A stretch of 64,000 bases of DNA. Source: Arthrobacter pascens. Its GTDB lineage: Bacteria; Actinomycetota; Actinomycetes; Actinomycetales; Micrococcaceae. Position 1 is the first letter of the stretch; every line of letters begins with the position of its first letter. Shown here piece by piece: positions 1 to 8,279 of the stretch. The stretch covers positions 3,286,001 to 3,350,000 of the forward strand of contig NZ_JAUSWY010000001.1 in NCBI RefSeq assembly GCF_030815585.1. Reading direction: 5' to 3'. The notes beneath the pieces are model-generated. The model saw only the letters and a list, made by a program, of their open reading frames with translations. It was not told where the DNA came from and did not search any database. Both the position numbers and the translations under genes were made by a program.

Positions 1-1
1 G

Positions 2-958
2 GACGATTGGTTTGCGAGCCTCGAGGACCCCGAGTCCGCAACCCTGCGGCTGTCAAACGAGACTGTGCAGGAGTGGAAGCCTCTTAGTGCGAACAAGCTC
101 ACGGTACTACTAACCGAGGCCTCAGATACAACACTGGGCAAACTTGGGGAATGCGGTGGCCAGTTCCTTGCTGCGCACAGTGATGTTTTCGAGTCGGAAG
201 TTACGTTGCGACTGATTGCATCCATGGCTTTGGGGAGCAAGGCTTCGGCAGGCGTTCGTGTGCAGACACTAGCACTGATCGAGTCGCTCAGCGCTAGTAG
301 TCCTTCCCAGGCTATCTACCAGGATGCCCTGGATTGGACCGCTGAAATAATGGAGACGAATGCCGCGGCAATCACTGTGGCGTGGATCTGTGACATCGTT
401 CAGACGCTCACGGCGATCCCAGCGCCCGGCAGTACCGCGTCAGTGCTGTCGTTCTACTTCAAAGCGATCGAGGTCATCCGCCCATACCGGACAGCACTCG
501 CCAACGCTGATGTCGAAGCACTGGCGATAGTTGCTGCAGAACTCGGCACCGAACTGCCGGCAGACTTCCGTGCGGCGGCAGTCGAAGCCGGCGGGATTGA
601 TCCGACTGCTTCGTACCGATATCTGGAAGGGAAAAAAGTAGTCCTACATTCCCTGACTGAAACTGCCATTGCACGCGCCGCGCAGGTGCTAAAGCGCCTG
701 GTGCCGAGCGTCGACGTAAGCACAAACTCCGACCACGACGGCAGCACACAACTTGCACAGATGAGCGCCAACGCTGACGTTTTCGTCGTGGTCACAGCTG
801 CTGCAAAGCACGCGGCGACGACATTCATCGCCGGCCACCGCGGGAGCCGTCCTATAGTTTGGGTCAACTCTCGAGGATCCTCCGCAATCCTACGCGAACT
901 TACGAAGTCCACACCCGGGTCCGGACACCGGCCCCATGTCACTGCTGGGCATGGGTAG
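2..958 (+). CDS. 3' part of an unrecognised gene with a DUF2325-like C-terminal domain
   Basis: The frame is open from the first bases of the window, so the gene starts upstream and only about 318 C-terminal residues are seen. The first 200 residues are a helical region I do not recognise. The last 110 or so look like a small Rossmann-type domain: a beta strand (KKVVLHSL), an Asp/His-containing segment, then ADVFVVVTAAAKHAA and a strand-turn PIVWVNSRGSSA. This pattern resembles DUF2325, which has a similar Ala-Asp-Val / Lys-His / Ser layout. The gene converges on the dpd minus operon and could be a restriction-side dpd gene, but that rests only on position. The stop codon is TAG at 956-958. 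Confidence 0.6.
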   Translation, partial: DDWFASLEDPESATLRLSNETVQEWKPLSANKLTVLLTEASDTTLGKLGECGGQFLAAHSDVFESEVTLRLIASMALGSKASAGVRVQTLALIESLSASSPSQAIYQDALDWTAEIMETNAAAITVAWICDIVQTLTAIPAPGSTASVLSFYFKAIEVIRPYRTALANADVEALAIVAAELGTELPADFRAAAVEAGGIDPTASYRYLEGKKVVLHSLTETAIARAAQVLKRLVPSVDVSTNSDHDGSTQLAQMSANADVFVVVTAAAKHAATTFIAGHRGSRPIVWVNSRGSSAILRELTKSTPGSGHRPHVTAGHG

Positions 959-1162
959 TCCCCGCTGACTTGTCCTGCTTTTGAGCCCCGCTGTCTCAGC
1001 GTCTAGACAGTCGATAGGAAACGCCGTGACGTCGCCGTCCTTACCCATCACAAATGGTTTGCGCAAATCTGTTATGCGATGGGGCTTGATAACAGCTTGC
1101 ACCCAGAGACGCACCGCCCTTAGTGGCCGGGTAGCCGATTTCGTCGGACGACTTCACCACGG

Positions 1163-2266
1163 TTATTTTAGAGCCCTGAGGAGATGGTTCGTCAGCAGCC
1201 GAACATCTGTCGGAGTGTTCTGCAAACCATTCCATCGACGCACGTTGTCGGTCGCAAATTCCCACGTTCCGCTCGTCCACGCGACATGAGGCTTGAGCTT
1301 GTAGATTGCACTTTCGAGATCCAGACCGGGGAGTTCGGCCGCCGGTACGCCCTCGGTCAGTGAATCCATAACATATCCCAAGGACTGGATGCCCGCCCCA
1401 TGGGTAAGGCGTGATTTGAGTGGCGGTAGCGCCCATGCCTCCGGAAAGACAGACTGGACGACGGTCCAGAAATAGTTGAGGTGAAGTTCAACCTGTGCGA
1501 CATCCGCTGACCCATCACTAGGATCGCGATATTGGTACAGTGCCCCCTCGTATAGGCTATTCTCGATCATTCTCAGGACACTGTTGTCCTTGATGTACCC
1601 GTCGGGAGTGGTCGGAGTAGCGATCCTTCCGCCGAATGGTGTGCCAATCTGCTTGGCTGAGGCATTAATGTGCGTCATGATCAACGCCGGGAGTTGCTTT
1701 CTCGCATATGCCGCGGGGAGGTGCCCAGCCGTGTCCGGCAGGAGTTCATGAATGAGACCCTTGGGCAGGGGTTTTGTGTTATTCACGAGGATGAATTGCG
1801 AGCGTTGTTCTGCCTCACCATGTGCGATGAAGCCAACCGCCGCCACGGGAAACTCAGCAAGGTCGGCATCACGAATTGCTGCGCTGCGTTGCTGGCCGTC
1901 GACGAGCCAGGCCGGCTTTTCGTCGTCGGGCAATGATTCGTCAACTGGGATGACGAGTTCCCCAACTGTCGAGTACGCCAAATCTCCCACCGGGGCAGTG
2001 GGCTCAAATATCACACGTTCGTCAAAGGCCAGGACAATAGCGTTGGGCAGTAGCGGCGAGTCCGACTCCAGATAGCGACGAATTGCTCGGATGTGGCTCA
2101 ACACTTCGGGCCTCTGATATCCCTGAAGAAGGTCGTTGTCGCGATGAACGCGGGACACTGTAGCGAAGTCGTGGATACGCTTGCCATCCACACCAAAACA
2201 ATAGATATGCTGTCCACCTTGTTGCAGACGGATCGCCGGAAGCCTCATCTCGTAGCGGTCAGCCAT
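1163..2266 (-). CDS. DpdB-like DGQQR protein (second copy)
   Basis: A 367-residue protein of the ParB/DndB-related DGQQR family. DGQQR lies at residues 123-127, preceded by the strand PAWLV. It also has an early GYQRP motif near residue 49, LPPLKSRL, and a C-terminal LQNTP motif. The same landmarks occur in the product of 3504-4637, so the two are paralogues flanking dpdA. In Salmonella Montevideo, DpdB is an accessory needed with DpdA to insert preQ0 into DNA (established). Whether this copy has the same role or is a specialised partner is unknown. Its start overlaps the end of dpdA by 8 nt, which suggests translational coupling as the last gene of the operon. The rare-codon-poor, lower-GC composition matches its neighbours. 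Confidence 0.8.
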   Translation of the reverse strand: MADRYEMRLPAIRLQQGGQHIYCFGVDGKRIHDFATVSRVHRDNDLLQGYQRPEVLSHIRAIRRYLESDSPLLPNAIVLAFDERVIFEPTAPVGDLAYSTVGELVIPVDESLPDDEKPAWLVDGQQRSAAIRDADLAEFPVAAVGFIAHGEAEQRSQFILVNNTKPLPKGLIHELLPDTAGHLPAAYARKQLPALIMTHINASAKQIGTPFGGRIATPTTPDGYIKDNSVLRMIENSLYEGALYQYRDPSDGSADVAQVELHLNYFWTVVQSVFPEAWALPPLKSRLTHGAGIQSLGYVMDSLTEGVPAAELPGLDLESAIYKLKPHVAWTSGTWEFATDNVRRWNGLQNTPTDVRLLTNHLLRALK

Positions 2267-3507
2267 GGTTACTCCTTATTGTGGACACGAGCATATTGCT
2301 CTTCAGTTTTTTCATCTTGCTTGCAAGCACCGACATGTTATGGAAGCCGCGACGTTTGTTCCGTTCGGTGCCTCGGAATATCGCAATTTCAATACCCAAC
2401 TGCCGACATAGCGAGCACTCACACACAGTCCACGGAGCGGCCCTTAGCGTCCGCTCGTACTCAGGAAGGTTGCTCTTGTTGATCTGACAAATCGTCTCGT
2501 ACGTACCGAGCTCCGTGAGCGTTGTTTGGACAGCCCGTTCGCTGCCATCGAAGTCGCGGAGGGCACGAAGGCACATTCGTTCTTGCGCCACAGCTTCTTT
2601 CTGGGAAACTCTCCCTGCCAGGATTGCTCGCTTTAGGGTGGGGTTTCCATCGACTTGAGGGACGCGTAAGGCGATGAACGAATCGGTCTCAGTATGAAAG
2701 TTGTTCCGGTCGTCCATGAAGGCTTGTCTAAACGCAGAAGTACTGTCGAAACTCGTCACGCCATATTCGCTGAATGCATCCATTGAGTCGAATCTAGTGA
2801 TACCCAAAAGGTGCAGTTCTGTGGATGGTGAGCGGACTGCATCGATCGCCCGCAGACACTCAAGAATATCTTTGGTCTTCAAAGGAACCATTCCGCCTAG
2901 CGCGATCCGACTGTAGCCCATCAACTGCAACTGACGAACGCTATCTGCGTAACTAGCCGGGCTCCAACCCTGCGCAGCGCCAACCGGTTGGACCTTTAGC
3001 CCTTCGTCGGATATGCGAGTAATAAATTCCTCTGCTAAACGAAGGGTGATTCTGCGGCGTTCCGCCCATGCTGCGTCGACTTCTTCAAAGGACGCCTGTG
3101 GGTCGTACCCGAAGATAATGTGGTCAACACTCACTCCGGCATCGAAACCGCAGCCTTCGTAAAAATCGAGAGTTTCTTCGACCGTCACAGGAGGGACTAG
3201 CTCATCGGCGTAGTTGAAAGCCCCGTTGTCTCCAAGCGACAAGACGGAAGCGGGCAAGCGGAAGAAACGACGTATCCCCAACCTGTAGAGTCGGGCTCGC
3301 TGTGCACCCGTGTACTTCCCCGCGCCCTTCATAGCGCCGTCCACGATGGATTTGCTCACCAGGATGCCACTGTAGGGCGGCGTGTCCAGAATCTCGTGCG
3401 CGTACAGATCATCCCGCTGCCTGACTCGCGTCGCAGGATATTCATCGTGCTTAAAGTCGTAACCAGGGCTGACCAGGTCCTGACTGTCCGGAAAAAAGAA
3501 CGTTCAT
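2259..3507 (-). CDS. dpdA: DpdA, DNA 7-deazaguanine (preQ0) transglycosylase, with a 5' frame problem
   Basis: A tRNA-guanine-transglycosylase-like enzyme (TgtA5/DpdA) that exchanges guanine in DNA for preQ0. Numbering from the in-frame GTG at 3359, I see an Asp pair typical of TGT enzymes (D79 in SVDHII, D205 in SFDST), a GGM loop at 155-157, and a zinc site made of CxCxxC at 313-318 and His 340. The GTG would give 366 residues. However, the same frame stays open upstream to 3503 and encodes FFFPDSQD, RQRDDLYAHE and PYSGILVSK, which read like the true DpdA N-terminus. The natural ATG (3505-3507, in an ATGA overlap with the upstream dpdB stop) is out of frame with this by one base. A run of six T on the coding strand (3492-3497) lies between them. 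One T fewer would restore MNVLFPDSQD. The possibilities are a sequencing error, a recent mutation, programmed shifting or internal initiation. Confidence 0.88.
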
Positions 3508-4637
3508 TTCAACGCCGCACGGCTAGTCACGTATGCCCTGGCTAAGTAGTTAGACAATGCGCTGATATGACGTGGCGTGTTTTGGAGTTCGTCCCAGGGC
3601 AAGCCCAGTTCGGGCCACGTCCCTTGTGTCCAAAAGCACGAGTCAACGATGAGCCGCAACTCTGCCTCCGCATCCTTAACAGCCGTTGGTGCCGCGGAAT
3701 CCACATGTGCCATTACGCGCTCCATTAGCCGTCCCATCGCTCGGATTCCAACACCTCCCATAAGCCGGGATTTGGTCGGTGGCAGACCCCACGCTTCAGG
3801 AAACGTATTCCTCACCGCGCTCCAGTACGTGATCAGGACGTCCCGAATTCCCTCAGTGTCGGTTGTTCCGGTTGCGATATTGCGGTAGGGAAACAAGACG
3901 CCCGATGGCGACTCGAGGGACTCCTTTAGGGCTTCCACGAGGCCTGTATCGGTGACAATGGCAGATTTCCTCGCCTCGTCAGTTGTCGATGCACGCTTTA
4001 TTATTCCGGAGAATGGCGACAGCGGGTCCTGATTCAGCATGTCGACCAAGGCAGACGGAAGCTTTCGCGTCGGCATCCGTCCGGACGGCACTCGAGTTAT
4101 CTCCGGCAGAAGTTCTGTTACTAAGTTGGCCGGCAGCGGTTGCACAGTATTGACCCTTAGAAACTGCTCGCGCTGGAGTTCCAAGGTGTCGGCCACGAAA
4201 CCGGCAATTGGAACGGGTAGACGGCGGTTCTTGGTCCGTGAAAGCGCGAGGCTTCGCTGTTGTCCATCGACGATCCAAGCTGGGCGGGGCCCATCAGGAC
4301 CTTCACCCATTGGGATTTCGAGCGTGCCCGCAATTACAAGACCGTCGCTGGTCGCTGGGCCGCGACTGGATCTGAATCGCACTTCCGGAGGAAGAGCGAG
4401 AATCAACCCGTTCGGAAAGAGAACGTCGGCGCTGTCCAAGTAGTCCTGTATCTGCTTCACATGCTTCTTTTTCTCAGGCCGTTGATACCCGATGAGTTTT
4501 CCCGCTTCGCTTCGGCTTATTCGGGCAACGGAGGCAATGAGATCAATCTCTTCAGCGGCCAGAGCGAACAAGTAAAGAGGCGTCCCCTCGTTCTGAAGAA
4601 CCTTAAGGGCGCGACGTTCGAGCCACTGTTGAGTCAT
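3504..4637 (-). CDS. dpdB: DpdB, DGQQR-motif accessory protein for DNA deazaguanine insertion
   Basis: A 377-residue member of the DpdB/DndB-related family. DGQQR is at residues 124-128 after PAWIV, with GYQRP at about 50-54, LPPTKSRL in the middle, and ELQNTPRHIS near the C-terminus. DpdB of Salmonella is required with DpdA for dPreQ0 formation. It sits directly before dpdA, and its TGA lies inside the ATGA that also holds the dpdA ATG. Its own ATG overlaps the upstream gene by 4 nt. Such tight overlaps point to one transcript and stoichiometric synthesis with DpdA. I gave this copy the dpdB name because of the dpdA junction. Which of the two copies is the true orthologue needs a tree. Confidence 0.85.
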   Translation of the reverse strand: MTQQWLERRALKVLQNEGTPLYLFALAAEEIDLIASVARISRSEAGKLIGYQRPEKKKHVKQIQDYLDSADVLFPNGLILALPPEVRFRSSRGPATSDGLVIAGTLEIPMGEGPDGPRPAWIVDGQQRSLALSRTKNRRLPVPIAGFVADTLELQREQFLRVNTVQPLPANLVTELLPEITRVPSGRMPTRKLPSALVDMLNQDPLSPFSGIIKRASTTDEARKSAIVTDTGLVEALKESLESPSGVLFPYRNIATGTTDTEGIRDVLITYWSAVRNTFPEAWGLPPTKSRLMGGVGIRAMGRLMERVMAHVDSAAPTAVKDAEAELRLIVDSCFWTQGTWPELGLPWDELQNTPRHISALSNYLARAYVTSRAALK

Positions 4638-5524
4638 TTCTCTTCCTTTGTGGCGATGCTAAAGAGCCCGCCAAATCGCTTCTGCTCGCAGGCCGAGCCC
4701 GAGTCACGGAGCACACGCAGTGCCCGGCTTTTCGAGATCTCTGGTTGCACCCGGCGGATGTCACGAAGAAAACTGAGAATATCAGCATCCGACATAACGG
4801 TCCTGTTGTAGGCCTCAAGCTTGCGGGTCCCCTGGACCCAGTTTCTCCACTCGATGTGATCGCGCTGCGCCACCAGCGTCGGAGCGCTCAGGCTCTCGAT
4901 CCAAGCAACTGCAGTCCGCAGGTTCAGGCTGCCGGTAGTCCCACCCAGGGCAGACCTCAAGCCCCTATCCGCTGGAATACGCAGATGGTCAGGGACCTCG
5001 GGCGAACCCCCAAATACAACTACATCTTCACGGTTTTCCAATGTGCTGACGTCCGCGGCCATCGCTGCGGAATATGTTTCAGAGAGAACCAGTAGCGTTT
5101 GGCCAGCCGTTTGCTCGGTGAAGTTCGTCTGACCATCCGTCATTAGGCGCCACCAGTCCCTGTTCTCCTTTGGACCGCTGCCAATTGAATCGGCGTGTCG
5201 GGGTGAAAAGGTGGCCGCGTAGGCTGGCCACTCTTCATCCGCATCCACCAGTCCGAGCCCTGCAGAGGCAACGACCAAAGTGGGATCGAAACCAGCGCGC
5301 CGCGCCGAATATTCCAATTTGAGTGCCTGAGTCCATGCGTCTCCCTGATAGAGCTCCCTCAGACAGATGCGGGAGCGCTCCTTGGCAAGCGCATTGCGCC
5401 ACTGGATTGCACGATCCTTGAGATGGGCAGACGGAAGGTTTCCGACCCGCAGGCCCTCGACGGGCTGCGCAGATTTTCGGTCAGTGCATGTGACGATCAG
5501 GGTCAGTTTCTCTGCCACGCTCAT
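4634..5524 (-). CDS. YaaA/DUF6884-like protein, candidate DpdC-type dPreQ0-processing enzyme
   Basis: The first gene of the minus operon, 296 residues from the ATG at 5522-5524. I preferred this to the ATG at 5537-5539 because it has a purine-rich AAGGG just upstream. The N-terminal half has the layout of the YaaA/DUF6884 fold: a strand [10 protein letters not shown], then [10 protein letters not shown], then [19 protein letters not shown], where the small-residue turn and Gly-Leu follow a strand. The C-terminal half is helical and includes IEWRNWVQ and a possible small helix-turn-helix near the end. Salmonella dpdC converts dPreQ0 to dADG and would be expected beside dpdA and dpdB, so this gene is the best candidate for that step. 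The assignment comes from position plus fold impression, not from a recognised DpdC signature. Confidence 0.65.
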   Translation of the reverse strand: MSVAEKLTLIVTCTDRKSAQPVEGLRVGNLPSAHLKDRAIQWRNALAKERSRICLRELYQGDAWTQALKLEYSARRAGFDPTLVVASAGLGLVDADEEWPAYAATFSPRHADSIGSGPKENRDWWRLMTDGQTNFTEQTAGQTLLVLSETYSAAMAADVSTLENREDVVVFGGSPEVPDHLRIPADRGLRSALGGTTGSLNLRTAVAWIESLSAPTLVAQRDHIEWRNWVQGTRKLEAYNRTVMSDADILSFLRDIRRVQPEISKSRALRVLRDSGSACEQKRFGGLFSIATKEEK

Positions 5525-5635
5525 TTGCCCTTGCCTCATAACTGTCGGTGTGCCGTACCTACTGTATCGTGTAGTTTCTCGCTAGGCTGGGTTTACACAC
5601 CTTGGGACGAGGAGCAGATCGAAGTTAGGGATGGC
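5525..5635. promoter_or_regulatory. divergent promoter region of the two dpd operons
   Basis: The 111-bp gap between the YaaA-like gene (minus) and queC (plus) is the only intergenic space for both operons, so it must carry both promoters. It is more A/T-rich than the genes. I see no hexamer pair convincing enough to name. AGGG at 5627-5630 is the likely queC ribosome-binding site. Confidence 0.5.
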
Positions 5636-6325
5636 ATGACACGCAAAGCAATCGTTCTACTGAGCGGCGGACTGGATTCAACGACAGTACTAGCGCACGC
5701 AAAGAGCGAGGGCTTCGAGCCCTACGCCCTGAGCTTCCGATACGGGCAGCGCCACGCGATAGAACTCGAGGCCGCGAAACGCGTCGCAGAGGCACAAGGC
5801 GTCCGCAATCACGTCGTGTGCGATATCGACCTTCGAGTGTTCGGCGGCTCCGCACTAACCGCAGACGTTGACGTTCCAAAGCACGATTCCGTCGACCAAG
5901 TAGAAGAGAATATCCCAGTTACTTACGTTCCGGCAAGGAATACAGTTTTCCTGTCTTATGCTCTGGCTTATGCCGAGGTGTTGGGAGCCATGGACATCTT
6001 CATTGGCGTGAACGCCCTCGACTACTCCGGCTATCCGGACTGCCGTCCCGAGTTCATAGAAGCATTCGAGGCAATGGCGAACCTCGCAACGCGAGCCGGT
6101 GTAGAAGGCGGCATGATCAAGATACACACTCCGCTCATGGAAAAAACCAAAGGTGAAATTGTCCAAATGGGCCTAGCCCTCGGCGTCGACTATGGACTGA
6201 CTTCATCGTGCTACGACCCGGATGATTCGGGGCGCGCATGTGGCCACTGCGACTCATGCCTCCTCCGCCTCAAAGGCTTCGCGGACGCGGGAAGCCAAGA
6301 CCCCATCGCTTACCAGGAAGGGTAG
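5636..6325 (+). CDS. queC: QueC, 7-cyano-7-deazaguanine (preQ0) synthase
   Basis: The last step of preQ0 synthesis: an ATP-dependent conversion of 7-carboxy-7-deazaguanine to the nitrile. It is 229 residues, the normal family length. The PP-loop SGGLDST is at residues 10-16, followed by [22 protein letters not shown] sits mid-protein, and a C-terminal zinc site appears as SSCYDP and CGHCDSC. The ATG at 5636 has AGGG five bases upstream, although the frame itself is open further upstream. It heads the plus operon. One base separates its stop from the queE start, so the four preQ0 genes are co-transcribed and supply the DpdA substrate independently of a tRNA queuosine pathway. Confidence 0.95.
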   Translation: MTRKAIVLLSGGLDSTTVLAHAKSEGFEPYALSFRYGQRHAIELEAAKRVAEAQGVRNHVVCDIDLRVFGGSALTADVDVPKHDSVDQVEENIPVTYVPARNTVFLSYALAYAEVLGAMDIFIGVNALDYSGYPDCRPEFIEAFEAMANLATRAGVEGGMIKIHTPLMEKTKGEIVQMGLALGVDYGLTSSCYDPDDSGRACGHCDSCLLRLKGFADAGSQDPIAYQEG

Positions 6326-6326
6326 C

Positions 6327-6962
6327 TTGAACTACAAAGTCAAGGAAATTTTCTACACACTTCAAGGGGAAGGAACGCACGCCGGCCGTCCCGCGGTTTT
6401 CTGCCGATTTAGTCTCTGCAACTTGTGGACAGGCCGGGAAGCAGACCGTGCACGTGCGGTTTGCAAGTTTTGCGATACGGATTTCGTGGGAACTGACGGA
6501 GAAGGCGGAGGAAAGTTCGCGACGCCCGAGGACCTGGCTGACGCGGTAGAGGCAGCCTGGCCGGCAGGCTGGGAGGGCAATCGTATGGTCGTCTGCACCG
6601 GCGGAGAACCGCTTCTCCAACTCGACAACGACGCAGTGGCGGCCTTGAAACGGCGTGGCTTTTACGTCGCAGTCGAGACCAACGGTACGCAGATTCCTCC
6701 TGACGGCATTGACTGGTTGTGCGTGAGCCCAAAAATCGGTGCCGATCTAGTCGTCTCGGGGGGACATGAATTGAAATTCGTCTACCCGCAGGCCGGAGTT
6801 GACCCCACCATCTTTGAGCAACTGGATTTCGGGACATTTCGCGTGCAACCGATGGACGGCCCGGACATCGTTGAGAACACTCGACTTGCCGTCGAGTTCT
6901 GCTTGGAGCACCCAAACTGGCAACTCAGCATGCAAACCCACAAGTACCTAGGAATTCCATGA
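6327..6962 (+). CDS. queE: QueE, 7-carboxy-7-deazaguanine synthase (radical SAM)
   Basis: A radical SAM enzyme that ring-contracts 6-carboxytetrahydropterin to 7-carboxy-7-deazaguanine. It is 211 residues from a TTG start placed one base after the queC stop, with AGGAAGGG within the queC tail as ribosome-binding site. The N-terminus [18 protein letters not shown] is typical. The iron-sulfur cysteines have the extended spacing CNLW-x(11)-CKFC (CX14CX2C) instead of CX3CX2C, the form known from Burkholderia-type Que[10 protein letters not shown] and ETNGTQ follow as the SAM and substrate loops. Its TGA overlaps the queD ATG by 4 nt. Confidence 0.93.
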   Translation: MNYKVKEIFYTLQGEGTHAGRPAVFCRFSLCNLWTGREADRARAVCKFCDTDFVGTDGEGGGKFATPEDLADAVEAAWPAGWEGNRMVVCTGGEPLLQLDNDAVAALKRRGFYVAVETNGTQIPPDGIDWLCVSPKIGADLVVSGGHELKFVYPQAGVDPTIFEQLDFGTFRVQPMDGPDIVENTRLAVEFCLEHPNWQLSMQTHKYLGIP

Positions 6963-7342
6963 CCTTCTTGGCAGAGATATACCGCGAGTTCACTTTTGAA
7001 GCGGCTCATCGACTCCCGAACGTGCCTGACGGTCATAAGTGCAGTCGCCTGCATGGTCACTCGTATCGCGTCGAGGTTCATGTCGCCGGTGCAGTAGGCG
7101 ACGATACAGGTTGGGTGCAGGATTTTGGCGACATCAAGGCTGCCTTCAAACCTCTAGAAGATCAGCTAGACCACAACTACCTTAATGAGGTGCCGGGTTT
7201 GGAAAACCCGACGAGCGAGATACTTGCTAAGTGGATATGGACCCGGTTGGCAAACGCGCTGCCCAATCTTTCGGCGATACAGGTGCGAGAAACGTGCACG
7301 TCGGGATGTATTTATCGCGGAGACTCACATCATGCTGCCTGA
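6959..7342 (+). CDS. queD: QueD, 6-carboxy-5,6,7,8-tetrahydropterin synthase
   Basis: Converts 7,8-dihydroneopterin triphosphate to 6-carboxytetrahydropterin. It is 127 residues of the 6-pyruvoyl-tetrahydropterin synthase fold. The zinc histidines are in AAHRLP and CSRLHGHSY, with the catalytic Cys in the latter. DFGDIK and LDHNYLNEV are the conserved mid motifs, and VRETCTSGC carries the C-terminal Glu. It starts with ATGA overlapping queE, and its end overlaps the folE2 start by 11 nt. Confidence 0.94.
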   Translation: MTFLAEIYREFTFEAAHRLPNVPDGHKCSRLHGHSYRVEVHVAGAVGDDTGWVQDFGDIKAAFKPLEDQLDHNYLNEVPGLENPTSEILAKWIWTRLANALPNLSAIQVRETCTSGCIYRGDSHHAA

Positions 7343-8126
7343 CGTACAAAACGAAGCCGATATCCGCGGCGTTGCACTAGATGAAGTCGGAATCTCTGGG
7401 CTCAGGTATCCGACTGAGTTCACAGACGGGGCAACGCGGCAGGCAGGCATTGGGTCGTTCGATGTTGTTGTGACTCTTCCCTCAGATCGCAGGGGTACGC
7501 ACATGAGCCGCATGGTTCAGTTGGTGCAGGAGCAGTTGGCAGTCATCGATCCCCGAGAACTGCCGGTCATCATGAAGCAAGTAGCCGCCAGGATGGACAT
7601 CGATAGGGCCCATGTCCGCGTTGCATTGCCTATAGCCACGGCCGTCGTCGCGCCTGTGTCCGGCCTGAAAGCGTTCCAGGCAAGTGACCTGCATCTGTCG
7701 GCCACCATTGACACCGGTTCATTCACGCTAATCACTTCAGTGACTGCGCAGGTGACCAGCCTTTGCCCCTGCAGCAAGACCATTAGTGACTATGGTGCCC
7801 ATAATCAACGCAGCGACGTGAAGGTATCGGTCTTCGGAACGGATGGCGACCCGTACCCGCTCAACGTTGCGGATCTTGTCCACCTCATTCGAGCTAGCGG
7901 TTCATGCCCGGTCTACCCCGTTGTTAAGCGCCCCGATGAGCGTGCCATCACAATGACGGCGTACGACAACCCCGCGTTCGTTGAAGACATGGCCCGAGAC
8001 CTCTCGCTGGAGTTGCGAAGGAGAAACGTCGGCCACAGCGTAAACATCCGGAATTTGGAGAGCATACACAGCCACGATGCAGTCGCATCCGTGTCGTGGA
8101 CTCCGGCTGCTTTGTCCGCCAGCTAA
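7332..8126 (+). CDS. folE2: FolE2, GTP cyclohydrolase I type IB
   Basis: Makes 7,8-dihydroneopterin triphosphate from GTP, the entry step for preQ0. It is 264 residues. PDVQN at the N-terminus, RGTHMSR at about 55-61, and the hallmark [17 protein letters not shown] with the catalytic Cys identify the metal-flexible type IB family rather than FolE. The ATG at 7332 lies inside queD. A dedicated cyclohydrolase means the cluster does not depend on folate-pathway flux. It ends the plus operon and converges on the DndB-like gene at 8280. Confidence 0.93.
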   Translation: MLPDVQNEADIRGVALDEVGISGLRYPTEFTDGATRQAGIGSFDVVVTLPSDRRGTHMSRMVQLVQEQLAVIDPRELPVIMKQVAARMDIDRAHVRVALPIATAVVAPVSGLKAFQASDLHLSATIDTGSFTLITSVTAQVTSLCPCSKTISDYGAHNQRSDVKVSVFGTDGDPYPLNVADLVHLIRASGSCPVYPVVKRPDERAITMTAYDNPAFVEDMARDLSLELRRRNVGHSVNIRNLESIHSHDAVASVSWTPAALSAS

Positions 8127-8279
8127 ACCAAGCGTGAGACGCTGCCGATTCCGTGCAACTTCTGGCGCTTGGTCTCTTGATCGCCGCGTAACGCTGCCCG
8201 GGTAAGCCCGCCGGCATAGTCTCCCGGTGAAGATCGTCTAGTCAGTCGCGCGGGGCCATCGAGTCCCGTACGAGCAACC

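Noticed and set aside
454..942. Long reverse-strand open frame in the left-edge gene
   Set aside because: It is a shadow of the forward gene; the peptide is Arg/Ser/Ala-rich with no family resemblance.
7185..7331. Upstream extension of the folE2 frame
   Set aside because: It lies within queD and the FolE2 family begins at the ATG at 7332 (PDVQN).
8127..8173. Inverted repeat ACCAAGCG / CGCTTGGT after folE2 as a terminator
   Set aside because: The loop is over 30 nt and the arms are only 8 bp, so it is too weak to call.
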